From Acinetobacter boissieri (GTDB lineage: Bacteria > Pseudomonadota > Gammaproteobacteria > Pseudomonadales > Moraxellaceae), in NCBI RefSeq assembly GCF_900096955.1, contig NZ_FMYL01000002.1:124001-188000 (forward strand): a stretch of 64,000 nt of DNA, written 5' to 3'. Position numbers and translations under genes: made by a program. Below, one piece after another: positions 1 through 10,010 of the stretch. The notes under the pieces are model-generated. The model made no database searches and was not told the origin of the DNA. It saw only the letters and a list, made by a program, of their open reading frames with translations. Numbering within the stretch: the stretch's first letter is position 1; each line of letters begins with the position of its first letter.

Positions 1-15
1 ACAAAGGAATCACTG

Positions 16-1035
16 ATGCATTTGGCTAAATTGCATGCTCCAAGTCAGATTCAACTGAATGAACATGGGAACTTAAAACACTTTGTAACCATAGAAGGTC
101 TGAGTAAAGAGACTTTAAATACCATTTTAGATACCGCTGAAACATTTATAAATGATAATAATCAACTGATTACTTCGCCATTATTGGAAGGGCGAACAGT
201 CATGAACCTGTTCTTTGAAAATTCGACCAGAACCAGAACTACATTTGAGGCAGCTGCAAAACGTTTATCTGCCAATGTATTAAATATTGATATTGCACGT
301 TCAAGTACAGCCAAAGGCGAAACCCTTAGAGATACGTTGTGGAACTTACAAGCCATGGCTGCCGATATTTTTGTGGTACGTCACTCATCTTCAGGCGCGG
401 CACACTTTATTGCCAAAGATGTGTGTCCGAATGTTGCTATTATTAATGCAGGTGATGGCCAACATGCGCATCCGACCCAAGCCATGCTTGATATGTTAAC
501 CATTCGCCGTGAAACCAAAAAGCCATTTGAAGCACTGAGTATTGCAATTATTGGTGATATTAAGCATTCACGTGTGGCCCGCTCAGATGTTGCAGCGTTA
601 CAAACATTAGGCTGTAAAGATATTCGAGTGATTGCACCGAATACCTTGTTGCCGTATGGTTTTTCTGAATATGGCGAAGGGGTACGTTTATTTAACCAAA
701 TGGACGAAGGTGTAAAAGACTGCGATGTGATTATCACTTTGCGTATTCAAAATGAACGCATTGAATCGCCAGCACTGGCTTCACAGCTTGAGTTTCATAA
801 AATGTATGGCTTAAATGAAGCACGTTTAGCATTGGCTAAGCCTGATTGTATTGTGATGCACCCAGGGCCAATGAACCGCGGTGTAGAAATTACTTCAAGT
901 ATTGCCGATGGTGCTCAGTCAGTGATTTTAAACCAAGTCACCAATGGAATTGCAGTGCGGATGGCAGTGTTAGCATTGTCTATGAATGGACAGTTACAGG
1001 CACAAGGATTACTTGATGCAGGTTCAATGGTTTAA
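16..1035 (+). CDS. pyrB: aspartate carbamoyltransferase catalytic chain
   Basis: Cytoplasmic enzyme that joins carbamoyl phosphate and L-aspartate to give N-carbamoyl-aspartate, the committed step of pyrimidine synthesis. The 339-residue protein shows the carbamoyl-phosphate loop STRTRTTFE at residues 70-78, the mobile-loop lysine near K100, HPTQ at 152-155 and the C-terminal HPGPMNRG segment. It is about 30 residues longer than the E. coli chain because of an N-terminal extension, as in the class-A enzymes of Pseudomonas, which assemble with an inactive dihydroorotase rather than with PyrI. The next gene, 14 bp downstream, is exactly such a partner. The ATG follows an AAGGA at positions 3-7. 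The promoter lies outside the window. Confidence 0.97.
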   Translation: MHLAKLHAPSQIQLNEHGNLKHFVTIEGLSKETLNTILDTAETFINDNNQLITSPLLEGRTVMNLFFENSTRTRTTFEAAAKRLSANVLNIDIARSSTAKGETLRDTLWNLQAMAADIFVVRHSSSGAAHFIAKDVCPNVAIINAGDGQHAHPTQAMLDMLTIRRETKKPFEALSIAIIGDIKHSRVARSDVAALQTLGCKDIRVIAPNTLLPYGFSEYGEGVRLFNQMDEGVKDCDVIITLRIQNERIESPALASQLEFHKMYGLNEARLALAKPDCIVMHPGPMNRGVEITSSIADGAQSVILNQVTNGIAVRMAVLALSMNGQLQAQGLLDAGSMV

Positions 1036-1049
1036 GAGGAATAGACATC

Positions 1050-2288
1050 ATGACAAGTGTTAAAATAGAAAATGTACGTGTTTTGGATCCTGTAAACCAG
1101 ATAGACCACGTGGAAACTGTGTATTTAAAACAAGGTCAACGTGTTGATTATATAGAACAACCACAACAAGTGATTGATGGGCAAGGGCGTTGGCTCATGC
1201 CAAGTATGGTTGATTTGTGTGCTCGATTACGAGAACCAGGTCAACAACAACACGGCACATTGAAATCTGAAGGAAAAGCTGCACGTGAGCAAGGCATTTT
1301 GCATGTTGTCACGCCACCAGATTCTAAACCAATTGTGCAAGACAATGGCTCCCTTATACAGGGCCTCATTGAAAAAGCATGGCATGATGGCAAGATTCAT
1401 TTAAATATTATTGGTGCACAAACTCAAGGCTTACAAGGTAAACAACCTGCAAATATGGCAGGGCTAAAAAAAGGCGGTTGTGCATTTGTGTCTAATGCTA
1501 ATGCATCATTTTTAGATGATGATGTATTGTTGCGTACTTTAGAGTACGCAGCAGGTGTAGATATGACAGTCGTTTTTTATGCAGAAGAGGCCAATATTGC
1601 CAAAGATGGTTGTGTGCATGAAAGCTTTGTCGCTTCACGTCAAGGGTTACCTATGATTTCACCTTTGGCAGAAACGATCGCGATTGCTAAGTACTTGCTC
1701 ATGGTTGAAGCCACTGGCGTAAAAGCCCATTTTAGCTTGTTGTCTTGTGGTGCATCTGTTGAGCTGATTCGTATTGCAAAAAATAAAGGCCTGCATATTA
1801 CAGCAGATGTGGCCATGCACCAGTTACATTTAACTGATACGCTGATTGATGGGTTTAATACGCTTGCACATGTTCGCCCGCCACTACGTAGCCGTAAAGA
1901 TCAGTTACAGTTACGTGAAGGTGTACAGTCAGGCGTGATTGATGCCATTTGTACACATCACGAACCTTTAAGCGCATCGGCTAAGCTTGCACCATTTGCA
2001 GAAACAGAAGCGGGTATTTCTGCGTTTGATAGCTTTGTTGCCCTTGGCGTACAACTTGTCGCAGAAGGTGTACTTACGCCGTTGCAATGGGTTGAAAAAG
2101 TAACGCTTGCGCCAGCCAAAGTAGCGAATATGGCGAATCGTTGGCAACAAGAGTGTGGTTGGGTTTTAGTTAATCCGACACAAACATGGCAACTTGATCG
2201 CAAAACTATGCGATCACAAGGTAAAAACACCCCACTTTTTGAGCACATGTTAACAGGGCGAGTTGAAGAAACTTTTTATCGTATTTAA
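1050..2288 (+). CDS. pyrC': inactive dihydroorotase-like subunit of aspartate carbamoyltransferase (PyrC')
   Basis: Amidohydrolase-fold protein of 412 residues, 14 bp after pyrB and surely co-transcribed. Active dihydroorotases carry a DxHxHxREPG metal site; here it reads DLCARLREPG at residues 55-64, so both metal-binding histidines are Cys57 and Arg59. The late TDHAPH motif has become THHEPL, which also removes the catalytic aspartate. In Pseudomonas a comparably degenerate PyrC' is needed to assemble the PyrB dodecamer and has no dihydroorotase activity; I infer the same role here. A functional PyrC must be encoded elsewhere. The start has an AAGAGGA Shine-Dalgarno 8-10 bp upstream. Confidence 0.92.
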   Translation: MTSVKIENVRVLDPVNQIDHVETVYLKQGQRVDYIEQPQQVIDGQGRWLMPSMVDLCARLREPGQQQHGTLKSEGKAAREQGILHVVTPPDSKPIVQDNGSLIQGLIEKAWHDGKIHLNIIGAQTQGLQGKQPANMAGLKKGGCAFVSNANASFLDDDVLLRTLEYAAGVDMTVVFYAEEANIAKDGCVHESFVASRQGLPMISPLAETIAIAKYLLMVEATGVKAHFSLLSCGASVELIRIAKNKGLHITADVAMHQLHLTDTLIDGFNTLAHVRPPLRSRKDQLQLREGVQSGVIDAICTHHEPLSASAKLAPFAETEAGISAFDSFVALGVQLVAEGVLTPLQWVEKVTLAPAKVANMANRWQQECGWVLVNPTQTWQLDRKTMRSQGKNTPLFEHMLTGRVEETFYRI

Positions 2289-2302
2289 TGTGATGTTATG
2301 AG

Positions 2303-2341
2303 GTGCCATCAAGTTGTTCGATTTGATGGTACTTCTGTTTT
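2303..2341 (+). terminator. probable terminator of pyrB-pyrC'
   Basis: Ten-bp inverted repeat with one G-T wobble (left arm GTGCCATCAA at 2303-2312, right arm TTGATGGTAC at 2323-2332), followed by TTCTGTTTT. It lies 14 bp after the pyrC' stop. Confidence 0.7.
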
Positions 2342-2435
2342 AGTGAATGTTGTACTGTATTTTTTATAGGCCAGCGCACTTCGCTTGCAGAGCATATAAT
2401 CATTAAAAGATAAAGGTGTAGGGGCATTTAAAAAG

Positions 2436-3299
2436 ATGGTTTGGGCAATTATTGTTATCTTTGTTGCAGTGTTTTTTTTAGGCTTATTGGTCTCTTTTTG
2501 GAAGATTATTTTATTAACAGCGATTGGTAGTTTGATTGGTGGGCCGATCGGAGGTGTCATTGGTTTTATTATTGGGTTATTTGTTTCCTCAAGTAAAATA
2601 CAAAAGAAAAAGGTCACCTCTAGCACATGGCAAAATACACAAGGTCAACGTTATAACAATGAAGTGACCATTGAATGGCTAGCTCCAATCATTCATTTGG
2701 TAAGTCATTATGCAAAATTTCAAGGTCAGCCATGGACATCACAAAAAGTTAATTTTGTGAAATCTATGTTTGAGTCTTATTGTAAGTCTGAGCAAGATTA
2801 TATCTATTTGCGAGATATGCTTAAACAAAAAGACCATGCTATTCAAAGGCAAATAGATTCAATTCTACAACAACAACTCGATTATGATTCGACATTAGAG
2901 ATATTTAAATTATGTGCTCAGGCATTGTATTTAAATGACTTAAGTGACCAAAGTATGCAGGTTGTATTGGCTGATTTAGCCGAAAGATTATGGTTAAAAC
3001 AGCATGATTATCAAGCGATTATTAATTTATTTAAAACACATCGTCAGCAAGACTTTAATGATTCAGCATATCGCCAACACAACTCGAGTCATGCCTTAAA
3101 TGAGGCTTATACGTGTTTGGGTGTAAGTAACCGTGCTACAAAAGAAGAGGTTGTGAAGGCGTATCGAATAAAAATAATGAAATGTCACCCAGATAAAAAT
3201 CCAAATGCTACAAGTGAGGAAAAAGAAAAACTTACACAACAATCGATTGCACTACAAGAAGCAAAAGATTTAATCGTTCGGCATTTAGAGCATAGTTAG
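2436..3299 (+). CDS. membrane-anchored DnaJ-domain co-chaperone, DjlA-like
   Basis: The 287-residue protein begins with a long hydrophobic, glycine-rich stretch (residues 2-50), has a helical middle of TerB/DjlA character (about 85-200), and ends with a J domain (about 222-285) carrying the essential HPD at 251-253. DjlA-type proteins stimulate DnaK ATPase at the inner membrane and influence envelope signalling. Here the J domain is at the extreme C-terminus, as in DjlA. Monocistronic by context: 147 bp after pyrC' and 200 bp before the next gene. The exact DjlA orthology is inferred; the J domain is certain. Confidence 0.85.
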   Translation: MVWAIIVIFVAVFFLGLLVSFWKIILLTAIGSLIGGPIGGVIGFIIGLFVSSSKIQKKKVTSSTWQNTQGQRYNNEVTIEWLAPIIHLVSHYAKFQGQPWTSQKVNFVKSMFESYCKSEQDYIYLRDMLKQKDHAIQRQIDSILQQQLDYDSTLEIFKLCAQALYLNDLSDQSMQVVLADLAERLWLKQHDYQAIINLFKTHRQQDFNDSAYRQHNSSHALNEAYTCLGVSNRATKEEVVKAYRIKIMKCHPDKNPNATSEEKEKLTQQSIALQEAKDLIVRHLEHS

Positions 3300-3499
3300 T
3301 TGTTTGGTAAGTGATATTTATACATGTTGGATGCTATATATACTCGGACTCCCTATATTTTAATTCGTGTCATGAATGCTGATTTTTATGTTATTACAAG
3401 ATTTAGTGTTTGTATTAAAATGAAAAAAAGAAGTGAAAGGTAATCAGTATTTTGAGGTTATAGAAATTAAATAAATTAACGAAAATATGGAGCGTTAAA

Positions 3500-3895
3500 A
3501 TGACTGCAAAACAACGAGCTTATTATGAAGAAAAACTCAATTATGAAATTGACTCGTGGGATTTATTTATAGCTTTAAAGGCGAGTGAAAATATTATTAT
3601 TGTAGATGGCAGAAGTACAGAAGCGTATACAAAAGAGCATATTCCGAATGCTGTAAATTTACCTCATCGAAATATGTCAGAAGTAACGTTGGCTCATTTA
3701 TCTAAAGAGCCAATATATGTGACGTATTGTGATGGGATTGGCTGTAATGCGTCTACGAAATCTGCATTTAAAATGCTAACTTTGGGTTTTAAGGTCAAAG
3801 AACTCATTGGTGGTTTAGATTGGTGGAAGCGAGATGGGCATAAGACTGAAGGGGAGAATCCACAAGTAGAAGAGTCTATAGATTGTGGCTGTTAA
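3500..3895 (+). CDS. single-domain rhodanese-like sulfurtransferase
   Basis: A 131-residue cytoplasmic protein with one rhodanese fold: the N-terminal half has the VDGR-T-A-Y-KEHIPNAVNLPH signature (residues 35-56) and the active-site loop is YCDGIGCN, with the predicted persulfide Cys77. The loop differs from the classical CxxGxRS because a second cysteine (Cys83) sits where Arg usually lies. The protein ends CGC, giving an unusual C-terminal dithiol. Members move sulfane sulfur or act on small oxyanions; the substrate cannot be told. Shine-Dalgarno GGAG lies 8 bp before the ATG. It stands alone between a J-domain gene and a convergent exporter. Confidence 0.85.
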   Translation: MTAKQRAYYEEKLNYEIDSWDLFIALKASENIIIVDGRSTEAYTKEHIPNAVNLPHRNMSEVTLAHLSKEPIYVTYCDGIGCNASTKSAFKMLTLGFKVKELIGGLDWWKRDGHKTEGENPQVEESIDCGC

Positions 3896-3946
3896 TGATA
3901 TTGTACCAATAATACTCAAGTCATTGTTTTTGTTGTAATCCATCGC

Positions 3947-4555
3947 CTATATAAATAATCTAGTTATGGCAATAAAAGCAATACATATAAAGATTAGTGG
4001 TGAAATATAATGGATCCATTGACCATAGTGGCTATTTTTATTTTTCAAATAATTTGCTGAAAGTGCTGCAAATATATTGATCATGAAGCCACTAAAGTTA
4101 AAAATCAGCCCATAGCACAAAAAATATAACCACAGGGGTTGGGCTGTTGGTGAAATAAATTGTGGTAGTAAGCTAAGAAAAAATAAGCCAATTTTAGGGT
4201 TAAGTAAATTAATAAATACACCATAAATAAAAGACTTACGGTGTTGGTGCTGATGTGTTGTATTTATACCACCTTTTTTTCTTGGCCAACTTAGAAAAGC
4301 CAAATACAGTAGATATAAAACGCCAAGTGTTTCTATGACTTTGTAAAGTATTGGTACATGATTAAAAATAACAACCAAGCCAAAAGAGGTCAGTATTACA
4401 TAAAAAAATACGCCAATTTCAACGGCCAAAGCAGATTGAATACCTGACTTTACACCAGAATGTATACTTTCCTGAATGACAAAAAGCATGGCAGGGCCAG
4501 GGGTCAAGTTAATGACTAAAACTGTCATCAGAAAAAAACAAAAATTAAGGTCCAT
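3947..4555 (-). CDS. LysE/RhtB-family amino-acid exporter
   Basis: A 202-residue integral membrane protein with about six hydrophobic segments. It carries the LysE-family N-terminal signature LTPGPAMLFVIQESIHSG (residues 17-34) and the mid-protein NPKIGLFFLSLLPQF motif (about 117-131). These proteins export amino acids or homoserine-lactone-like solutes by proton exchange; the substrate is not predictable. It is convergent with the rhodanese gene, with about 50 bp between the stops, and follows the Lon-like gene on the same strand with a hairpin between them. Confidence 0.88.
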   Translation of the reverse strand: MDLNFCFFLMTVLVINLTPGPAMLFVIQESIHSGVKSGIQSALAVEIGVFFYVILTSFGLVVIFNHVPILYKVIETLGVLYLLYLAFLSWPRKKGGINTTHQHQHRKSFIYGVFINLLNPKIGLFFLSLLPQFISPTAQPLWLYFLCYGLIFNFSGFMINIFAALSANYLKNKNSHYGQWIHYISPLIFICIAFIAITRLFI

Positions 4556-4580
4556 ATACTTTTTTTCTACTGTATAAGTT

Positions 4581-4606
4581 CAAGACCTGTGGAATTACAG
4601 GTCTTG
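4581..4606 (-). terminator. hairpin between the Lon-like gene and the LysE gene
   Basis: Perfect 10-bp stem CAAGACCTGT/ACAGGTCTTG with a 6-nt loop, 13-38 bp past the stop of the Lon-like gene. The downstream minus-strand tail (AACTTATAC) is poor in U, so termination may be leaky. Confidence 0.5.
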
Positions 4607-4618
4607 AGGTTACATCAC

Positions 4619-7198
4619 TTATTTCTTTTTCATCAGTGTTGTTTCAGGCTGGCTCTCTTTGGGACTGTCTTCGACTTTTTTCGTAGACTTGGCTTTTTTC
4701 TTCTTTTTCTTTGGCTTTTCTTCTTCGACAGAGCCATCTTCAATAGATTGCCAATAGTTCAATTGATCCATGACCGCAGCATAAATAGAGCCTTTCGTAT
4801 ATTGGCCTTTCTTACCCAGTATGCCCACAGGTCGTGCCATAAGTATTTCAAGTGCTTGATCAATGGTATCAATGGCATGTACGTGGAATTGGCCTGATTC
4901 AACCGCATCAATGACATCTTGGCGGAGCATTAAATGTTGCATGTTTTGACGAGGAATAATAACACCTTGTTTGCCCGTTAAACCTTGTAATTTACATGCA
5001 TCATAAAAGCCTTCAATTTTGGCATTTACGCCACCAATCGGTTGTACTTGACCTAATTGATTCATAGAACCTGTAATAGCCCAAGATTGGTCGAGCGGAA
5101 TTTGACTGATTGCAGAAATCAGTGCAGAAAGTTCAGCAACTGTTGCGCTGTCACCATCAACTTGACCATAGCTTTGTTCAAATGCAAGCGCTGCAGAGAA
5201 ATGCAAAATTTGTTCACGACCAAAATGTGCTTTTAAGAAGCTCGACATCAGCAACACACCTTTAGCATGTAATGAACCACCAAGCTCTACACTACGTTCA
5301 ATGTCTAAAATATCACCACCACCTTGATATACAGACGCAGTTAAGCGAGAAGGTAGACCAAACTCGACATCTGCATAATGAATCACAGACAGCGCGTTGA
5401 TTTGGCCCAAACGATGGCCTTGTGTTTCAATGAGTTGCGTACCGCGTGATAGATCTTGCCAATATAGCTCACGTAAATAGCCTAAACGATACTGGCGATG
5501 TTGTAATGCCGTATTAATATGGTTTTGTGTGACTATTTTATCACCTGCTTGTAGGGCGTGATGATGTGATTCACGAATTAAATCACCCAAGGTTGAAGCA
5601 TGTAGCGATAATGAGCTTTGGTCTTCTGCTTGACGGCTTGAATCTGTGAGTAAAGCTACAAGTGCCGAGCGATCAAATGGTAAGAGTTTATCCACTTGAA
5701 CATAGTCGGCAATCAGTTGCATGTAGGCTTGTTCGTTACTTGTATTTCGCTCTAAGGTATCTGTAAAGTCTGCTCGAATTTTAAAGACACTGCCAAGCTC
5801 GGGTTCTAACTCTAAAATTTCGTAATATACTTCAGGTTCAGCAAGTAATACGAGTTTTAACTCAAGTGGAATAGAGGCAGGTTCAATAGAAATACTACCT
5901 GTGAGCGTAAGCATATGCTCAAGTGAAGACAATTTGAGTTGTCCAGATTTGAGTGCACGTTTTAGCCCCTGCCAAGCATAAGGCTGTTCGAGCAAATGTT
6001 CGGCTTCTAAAATTAAAAAACCACCATTAGCACGATGTAATGCACCTGCACGAATGAGCGTGAAGTCTGTAGTGATGGTGCCATTTTGTGTCAGTTGTTC
6101 CACATGCCCAAGTAAGTTGTAATGGGTTGGAAAGTCTTCAAAAATGACAGGTGCGCCTTGATCTTTTTCATGAGTCACTACAACATTGGCTTGGTAGCGA
6201 GATGGTATACGACTAAATTGAGCCGGAATAAAGTCATCTTCTGCTTGCTCAAGTACAGCTTCAATATTGTTAATAATATCGGCAGCATAGCGTTCAAGAT
6301 AGTTTTGTAAACCTTCGACACCTTGAAACGATTTGAGTAACTTTTCAATGCGTGGGATGATTACATCTTGTGCAATCTCTCGGTTTAAGTCTGTGACTTG
6401 GTCGCGTGCAACATCTTCAATGTCACCGAGTGCTAGGCCTAAACGTTCTAGCTTTTTATTCATACTACGTACATTTTTTGCAATTTCAGTGCGTTCTTCT
6501 TTACTGAGAGCATCAATGTCAATTTGAGTCATTTCTTGTGTTTGACCATCTTTGTGATGGACAGGTACAAAACAATTGTCTTCATTTTTAGAAACCAGTT
6601 TTACACCAATGGTTTCACCTTCTTGTGTGAGCTCAATCAGAGCTTCTTGTTGCTCTTGACCTGTTTTATGGCGAATTTTTTCTACAGCATCACTATATTT
6701 TTCAGCACTAAAACGACGTTCAAGTTGTTTGAGTATGGTGTGCCAGTTCTCATGCAATTGACTTTGAAATAGTGCTGCTTGTGCAGTTGGAAAACGTAAC
6801 GCAATTGGTTTGCGTGCATGTTCAAAGTTATTGACATACACCCAATCATTTGGTGTTGGCATAGATTTAGCATGCTGAGCTAGCAAGCGCTTAATCATGG
6901 TACGTTTGCCTAAACCTGCTGTACCAACTGCAAAAATGTTATAGCCAGAGTACGGCAGTGCAATACCAGCTTCAACTGAAGCACGAGCACGGTCTTGTCC
7001 TAAAAAATTATTGAGTGGTTTGATGCGCCGTGTAGATGCAGGAATATTAGACAGTTTAGTAACATGGGTGAGCTTTTCTGGTTTGAGTGCCGTTTTCTTG
7101 AGTGTTTTTTCTATGGCAGGTTGGTCAAAAGCAGAAGTAATAAGTTGTTTTTGGGTGGTCTTTTTTGTTGCTGTGTTTACGGGTAATACTGAATTCAT
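4619..7198 (-). CDS. Lon-like ATP-dependent protease (LonB/YcbZ type)
   Basis: The 859-residue AAA+ serine protease has a Walker A GTAGLGKRT at residues 92-100, a Walker-B-like FLILEAE in the middle, and a C-terminal Lon protease domain with the catalytic dyad Ser684 (DGDSA) and Lys727 (GGVNAKIEG). It lacks the long substrate-binding N-terminal domain of classical Lon and has instead a large insertion in the ATPase domain, as in the YcbZ group. The last 40 residues are an unusual basic tail with KKKKKK, possibly for nucleic-acid binding (inference). It is a single gene; the upstream gap to ampG (7199-7397) should hold both divergent promoters. Confidence 0.88.
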   Translation of the reverse strand: MNSVLPVNTATKKTTQKQLITSAFDQPAIEKTLKKTALKPEKLTHVTKLSNIPASTRRIKPLNNFLGQDRARASVEAGIALPYSGYNIFAVGTAGLGKRTMIKRLLAQHAKSMPTPNDWVYVNNFEHARKPIALRFPTAQAALFQSQLHENWHTILKQLERRFSAEKYSDAVEKIRHKTGQEQQEALIELTQEGETIGVKLVSKNEDNCFVPVHHKDGQTQEMTQIDIDALSKEERTEIAKNVRSMNKKLERLGLALGDIEDVARDQVTDLNREIAQDVIIPRIEKLLKSFQGVEGLQNYLERYAADIINNIEAVLEQAEDDFIPAQFSRIPSRYQANVVVTHEKDQGAPVIFEDFPTHYNLLGHVEQLTQNGTITTDFTLIRAGALHRANGGFLILEAEHLLEQPYAWQGLKRALKSGQLKLSSLEHMLTLTGSISIEPASIPLELKLVLLAEPEVYYEILELEPELGSVFKIRADFTDTLERNTSNEQAYMQLIADYVQVDKLLPFDRSALVALLTDSSRQAEDQSSLSLHASTLGDLIRESHHHALQAGDKIVTQNHINTALQHRQYRLGYLRELYWQDLSRGTQLIETQGHRLGQINALSVIHYADVEFGLPSRLTASVYQGGGDILDIERSVELGGSLHAKGVLLMSSFLKAHFGREQILHFSAALAFEQSYGQVDGDSATVAELSALISAISQIPLDQSWAITGSMNQLGQVQPIGGVNAKIEGFYDACKLQGLTGKQGVIIPRQNMQHLMLRQDVIDAVESGQFHVHAIDTIDQALEILMARPVGILGKKGQYTKGSIYAAVMDQLNYWQSIEDGSVEEEKPKKKKKKAKSTKKVEDSPKESQPETTLMKKK

Positions 7199-7397
7199 CT
7201 GCTTTGTTCTATAGAGTCAGGGTGGTGTCAAAAGTACAATACGGGGTTTAGATGTAAAAAGGTATATTTTTTTCATTTAAACCACATTTAGAGTATCAGA
7301 TTCAGATTAAAAATAATAATTTACTCAGTGCTTATTGCAAGATATTGCCGAAAGCGTTTGAATAGTATTTTAGAGTTTAATTAAAATAGTAATTGAT

Positions 7398-9512
7398 ATG
7401 AATATGCCAAACCAAAGCTGGGCCAATGCGTTTCGTAGTTTTCTTGACCGCCGTGCGCTCATTATGTTGTTTCTCGGCTTTTCGGCGGGTATTCCTATTT
7501 TACTGATCTTTTCTAGCTTGTCTTTATGGTTAGGTGAGGCGGGCATTAATAAATCAGCAGTCACTTTTTTTAGTTGGGCCGCACTTGGCTATTCATTTAA
7601 ATTTGTTTGGGCTCCATTGGTTGATGAAATACCAATTCCTTGGCTCACTGCAAAGTTAGGTCGTAGACGGGCTTGGTTGCTGTTGGCCCAGTTGAGTATT
7701 ATGGGTTCAATATTAATCATGGCCAATGCAGACCCTGCACAAGGGCAACATGACTTAATTCAAATGGCGATTGGTGCAGTTTTACTTGGTTTTTCAGCAG
7801 CTACACAAGATATTGTTATAGATGCGTATCGAATTGAATTGGGCAATCCACAAATACAAACTGTACTGGCATCTACCTATAATGCAGGTTATCGCTTAGG
7901 TATGATTGTGGCAGGGGCAGGTGCATTATTTTTAGCGAGTTGGTTGGGTACATCTAAAGGGAATTATATTTACAATGCATGGCATATGACCTACATGGCA
8001 ATGGCAGTTGTTATGTTAGCGGGTGTGGTGACCACATGTATTATTCATGAGCCTAATGTAAAACGTGTGGCTAGAGATTATCATGGCCGTGACTATTTAC
8101 GTTTGGTTATGGTGTTCTTCTTCGCTGTAGCAACATTTGTGTTGAGTTATATTGTACTTAGCCCTGCTGTAAACTACTTAGAGCAAATATGGCATGTTAA
8201 AGATAACTTTTTACTGTTTTTATTAGAAACCATCCGATTTTTATCTGCTGTAGCAGTTGCGTTGTGTGTAGGTACTGCATTGGTGAAATGGGGCGCTGTG
8301 AAAAAGCAGATGGCACTAGATATTTGGGTCAGTCCAATCCAAGACTTTTTTGTGCGTTATGGGGTGAAACTGGCGTTATTTTTGCTTTTGCTTATCGGTT
8401 TTTATCGAATTTCTGACATTATTGCAGGGGTGATTTCTAATGTGTTTTATCAAGATTTAAACTTTACTAAAGAAGAAATTGCTAAAGCTGTTAAAGTGTA
8501 CGGTGTTATATTTTCATTAATTGGTGGTTTTTTAGGTGGATTATTAGCACAGCGTTTTAATGTCATGAAGCTCATGTTTATTGGTGCGATATTGGCAAGT
8601 ACAACCAATTTAATGTTTATTGGTCTAGTGAAGTCAGGTCAAACGCTAGATACAGTACATGTGCATATGGCGGGTCAAACTCTCACGGCACAGCCAGATG
8701 ATGTGGGTTATTGGAAAATTTCTATCCCTACAGCATTGCTTGAGCAACAAAAAATATTAAAGATCACTACACAATATAAAAATGATGCAAGCAGTCAGGT
8801 GACTGCACAACTGCCATTTTTAATTAAAGGCCAAAATAATATCGCCTTATTTCCGATTGCAGGTAACAATGTGGTTTCCTTACCTCAAGGACAAGATATT
8901 GTTGTCAGAGGTCAAATGTCAGATTCAAAAATAAAAAATATTGAGCTTAAATTAGACACGCAAAGTTACATGGCAAAAATAGATAAAGATGGCATTTTTT
9001 CGGCAGTCATGCCTGTAAATTTACTGGAGAAAAGTCCAACTCGTCAGATCACAGCGATAGCGTATGACAGTCATAATTTGCCTTTAAACCAACAACAATT
9101 ATTATATACAACAACAACTCACACGACTGCTTTAGCGATAGATTTACAGCCTTTAGCGCCTGTAGATCTTTCAGTTGATCATGTGATCATACAAGGTAAA
9201 GTCCTTAAAACCTACAGTTCAACGTGGTTGTATTTTGCAATTATCATTGATAATCTAGCTTCGGGACTGGCAGGTGCTGCTTTTATTGCATTTTTGTCGA
9301 GTTTAACCAGTGTATCTTTCACTGCAGTTCAGTATGCAATTTTCAGCTCGTTAATGACTCTCACACCGAAAATATTGGGTGGTTATTCGGGTACTATTGT
9401 TAGCCATGTTGGGTATCCTCAATTTTTCCTAATGACCACATTGATGGGTATTCCAGTTTTAATTTTGGTGTGGTGGGTTGCTCGGTTGTTAAAAGACCAC
9501 CAAACGACTTAA
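7398..9512 (+). CDS. ampG: AmpG-family muropeptide permease with a large extra domain
   Basis: A major-facilitator protein that brings cell-wall breakdown products (GlcNAc-anhydro-MurNAc peptides) into the cytoplasm for recycling. The first 410 residues contain the usual AmpG features ([12 protein letters not shown] at 25-36, WAPLVDE at 71-77, [13 protein letters not shown] at 135-147). Residues about 412-605 are a hydrophilic, beta-rich insert with two similar halves ending in [11 protein letters not shown] and [11 protein letters not shown], resembling bacterial Ig-like modules. The last membrane segments follow at 608-697. At 704 residues it is far longer than the E. coli protein (491). 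The start ATG has no clear Shine-Dalgarno; a second ATG lies at 7404. Confidence 0.9.
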   Translation: MNMPNQSWANAFRSFLDRRALIMLFLGFSAGIPILLIFSSLSLWLGEAGINKSAVTFFSWAALGYSFKFVWAPLVDEIPIPWLTAKLGRRRAWLLLAQLSIMGSILIMANADPAQGQHDLIQMAIGAVLLGFSAATQDIVIDAYRIELGNPQIQTVLASTYNAGYRLGMIVAGAGALFLASWLGTSKGNYIYNAWHMTYMAMAVVMLAGVVTTCIIHEPNVKRVARDYHGRDYLRLVMVFFFAVATFVLSYIVLSPAVNYLEQIWHVKDNFLLFLLETIRFLSAVAVALCVGTALVKWGAVKKQMALDIWVSPIQDFFVRYGVKLALFLLLLIGFYRISDIIAGVISNVFYQDLNFTKEEIAKAVKVYGVIFSLIGGFLGGLLAQRFNVMKLMFIGAILASTTNLMFIGLVKSGQTLDTVHVHMAGQTLTAQPDDVGYWKISIPTALLEQQKILKITTQYKNDASSQVTAQLPFLIKGQNNIALFPIAGNNVVSLPQGQDIVVRGQMSDSKIKNIELKLDTQSYMAKIDKDGIFSAVMPVNLLEKSPTRQITAIAYDSHNLPLNQQQLLYTTTTHTTALAIDLQPLAPVDLSVDHVIIQGKVLKTYSSTWLYFAIIIDNLASGLAGAAFIAFLSSLTSVSFTAVQYAIFSSLMTLTPKILGGYSGTIVSHVGYPQFFLMTTLMGIPVLILVWWVARLLKDHQTT

Positions 9513-9534
9513 TGCTAGAATAAGGATATTATTT

Positions 9535-9939
9535 ATGCGAATGTTACATACCATGTTGCGTGTAGGCAACTTAGAGCGTTCTTTGGCTTTTTATACTGAA
9601 GTACTTGGTATGAGTTTATTGCGTCGTCATGATTTTGAAGAAGGCCGTTTTACATTGGCTTTTGTTGGTTATGGTGATGAATCTAATCATACCGTATTAG
9701 AACTTACGTATAACTGGGATACCAGTAGCTATGATTTAGGCAATGCTTATGGACACATTGCTTTAGGTGTAGATAATGCATACGATGCCTGTGAAGATAT
9801 TCAACGCCGTGGTGGTGAGGTTGTTAGATCTGCAGGGCCAATGAAAGGTGGTCAAACAGTAATCGCTTTTGTTAAAGATCCAGATGGTTATTTAATTGAA
9901 CTGATTCAGCAAGACCAATACGCGCGTAGCCAAAGTTAG
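9535..9939 (+). CDS. gloA: lactoylglutathione lyase (glyoxalase I)
   Basis: A 134-residue cytoplasmic metalloenzyme that converts the hemithioacetal of methylglyoxal and glutathione to S-lactoylglutathione. Its length and all four metal ligands match E. coli GloA: His5 (MRMLHTM), the Glu of VLELTYNW, the His of YGHIALGV and the Glu of YLIELIQQ. It starts 22 bp after ampG with AAGGA 11 bp before the ATG, so it may share the ampG transcript. Confidence 0.95.
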   Translation: MRMLHTMLRVGNLERSLAFYTEVLGMSLLRRHDFEEGRFTLAFVGYGDESNHTVLELTYNWDTSSYDLGNAYGHIALGVDNAYDACEDIQRRGGEVVRSAGPMKGGQTVIAFVKDPDGYLIELIQQDQYARSQS

Positions 9940-9977
9940 GTAATCAAATAATATTAGCCATCGTTTGCTAAATATTA

Positions 9978-9983
9978 TATAAT
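9978..9983 (+). promoter_or_regulatory. probable -10 box of rpmE
   Basis: A perfect TATAAT stands about 165 bp before the rpmE start. The -35 is weak (around 9955-9960). The predicted transcript begins near 9990 and has a leader of about 160 nt. Confidence 0.6.
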
Positions 9984-10010
9984 CATGCGACTTGTTGTGC
10001 TTTGCCCTAG

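Noticed and set aside
4589..4897. Plus-strand frame opposite the end of the Lon-like gene
   Set aside because: It is the complement of a lysine-rich coding end, which gives Phe/Leu-rich false proteins; no ribosome-binding site.
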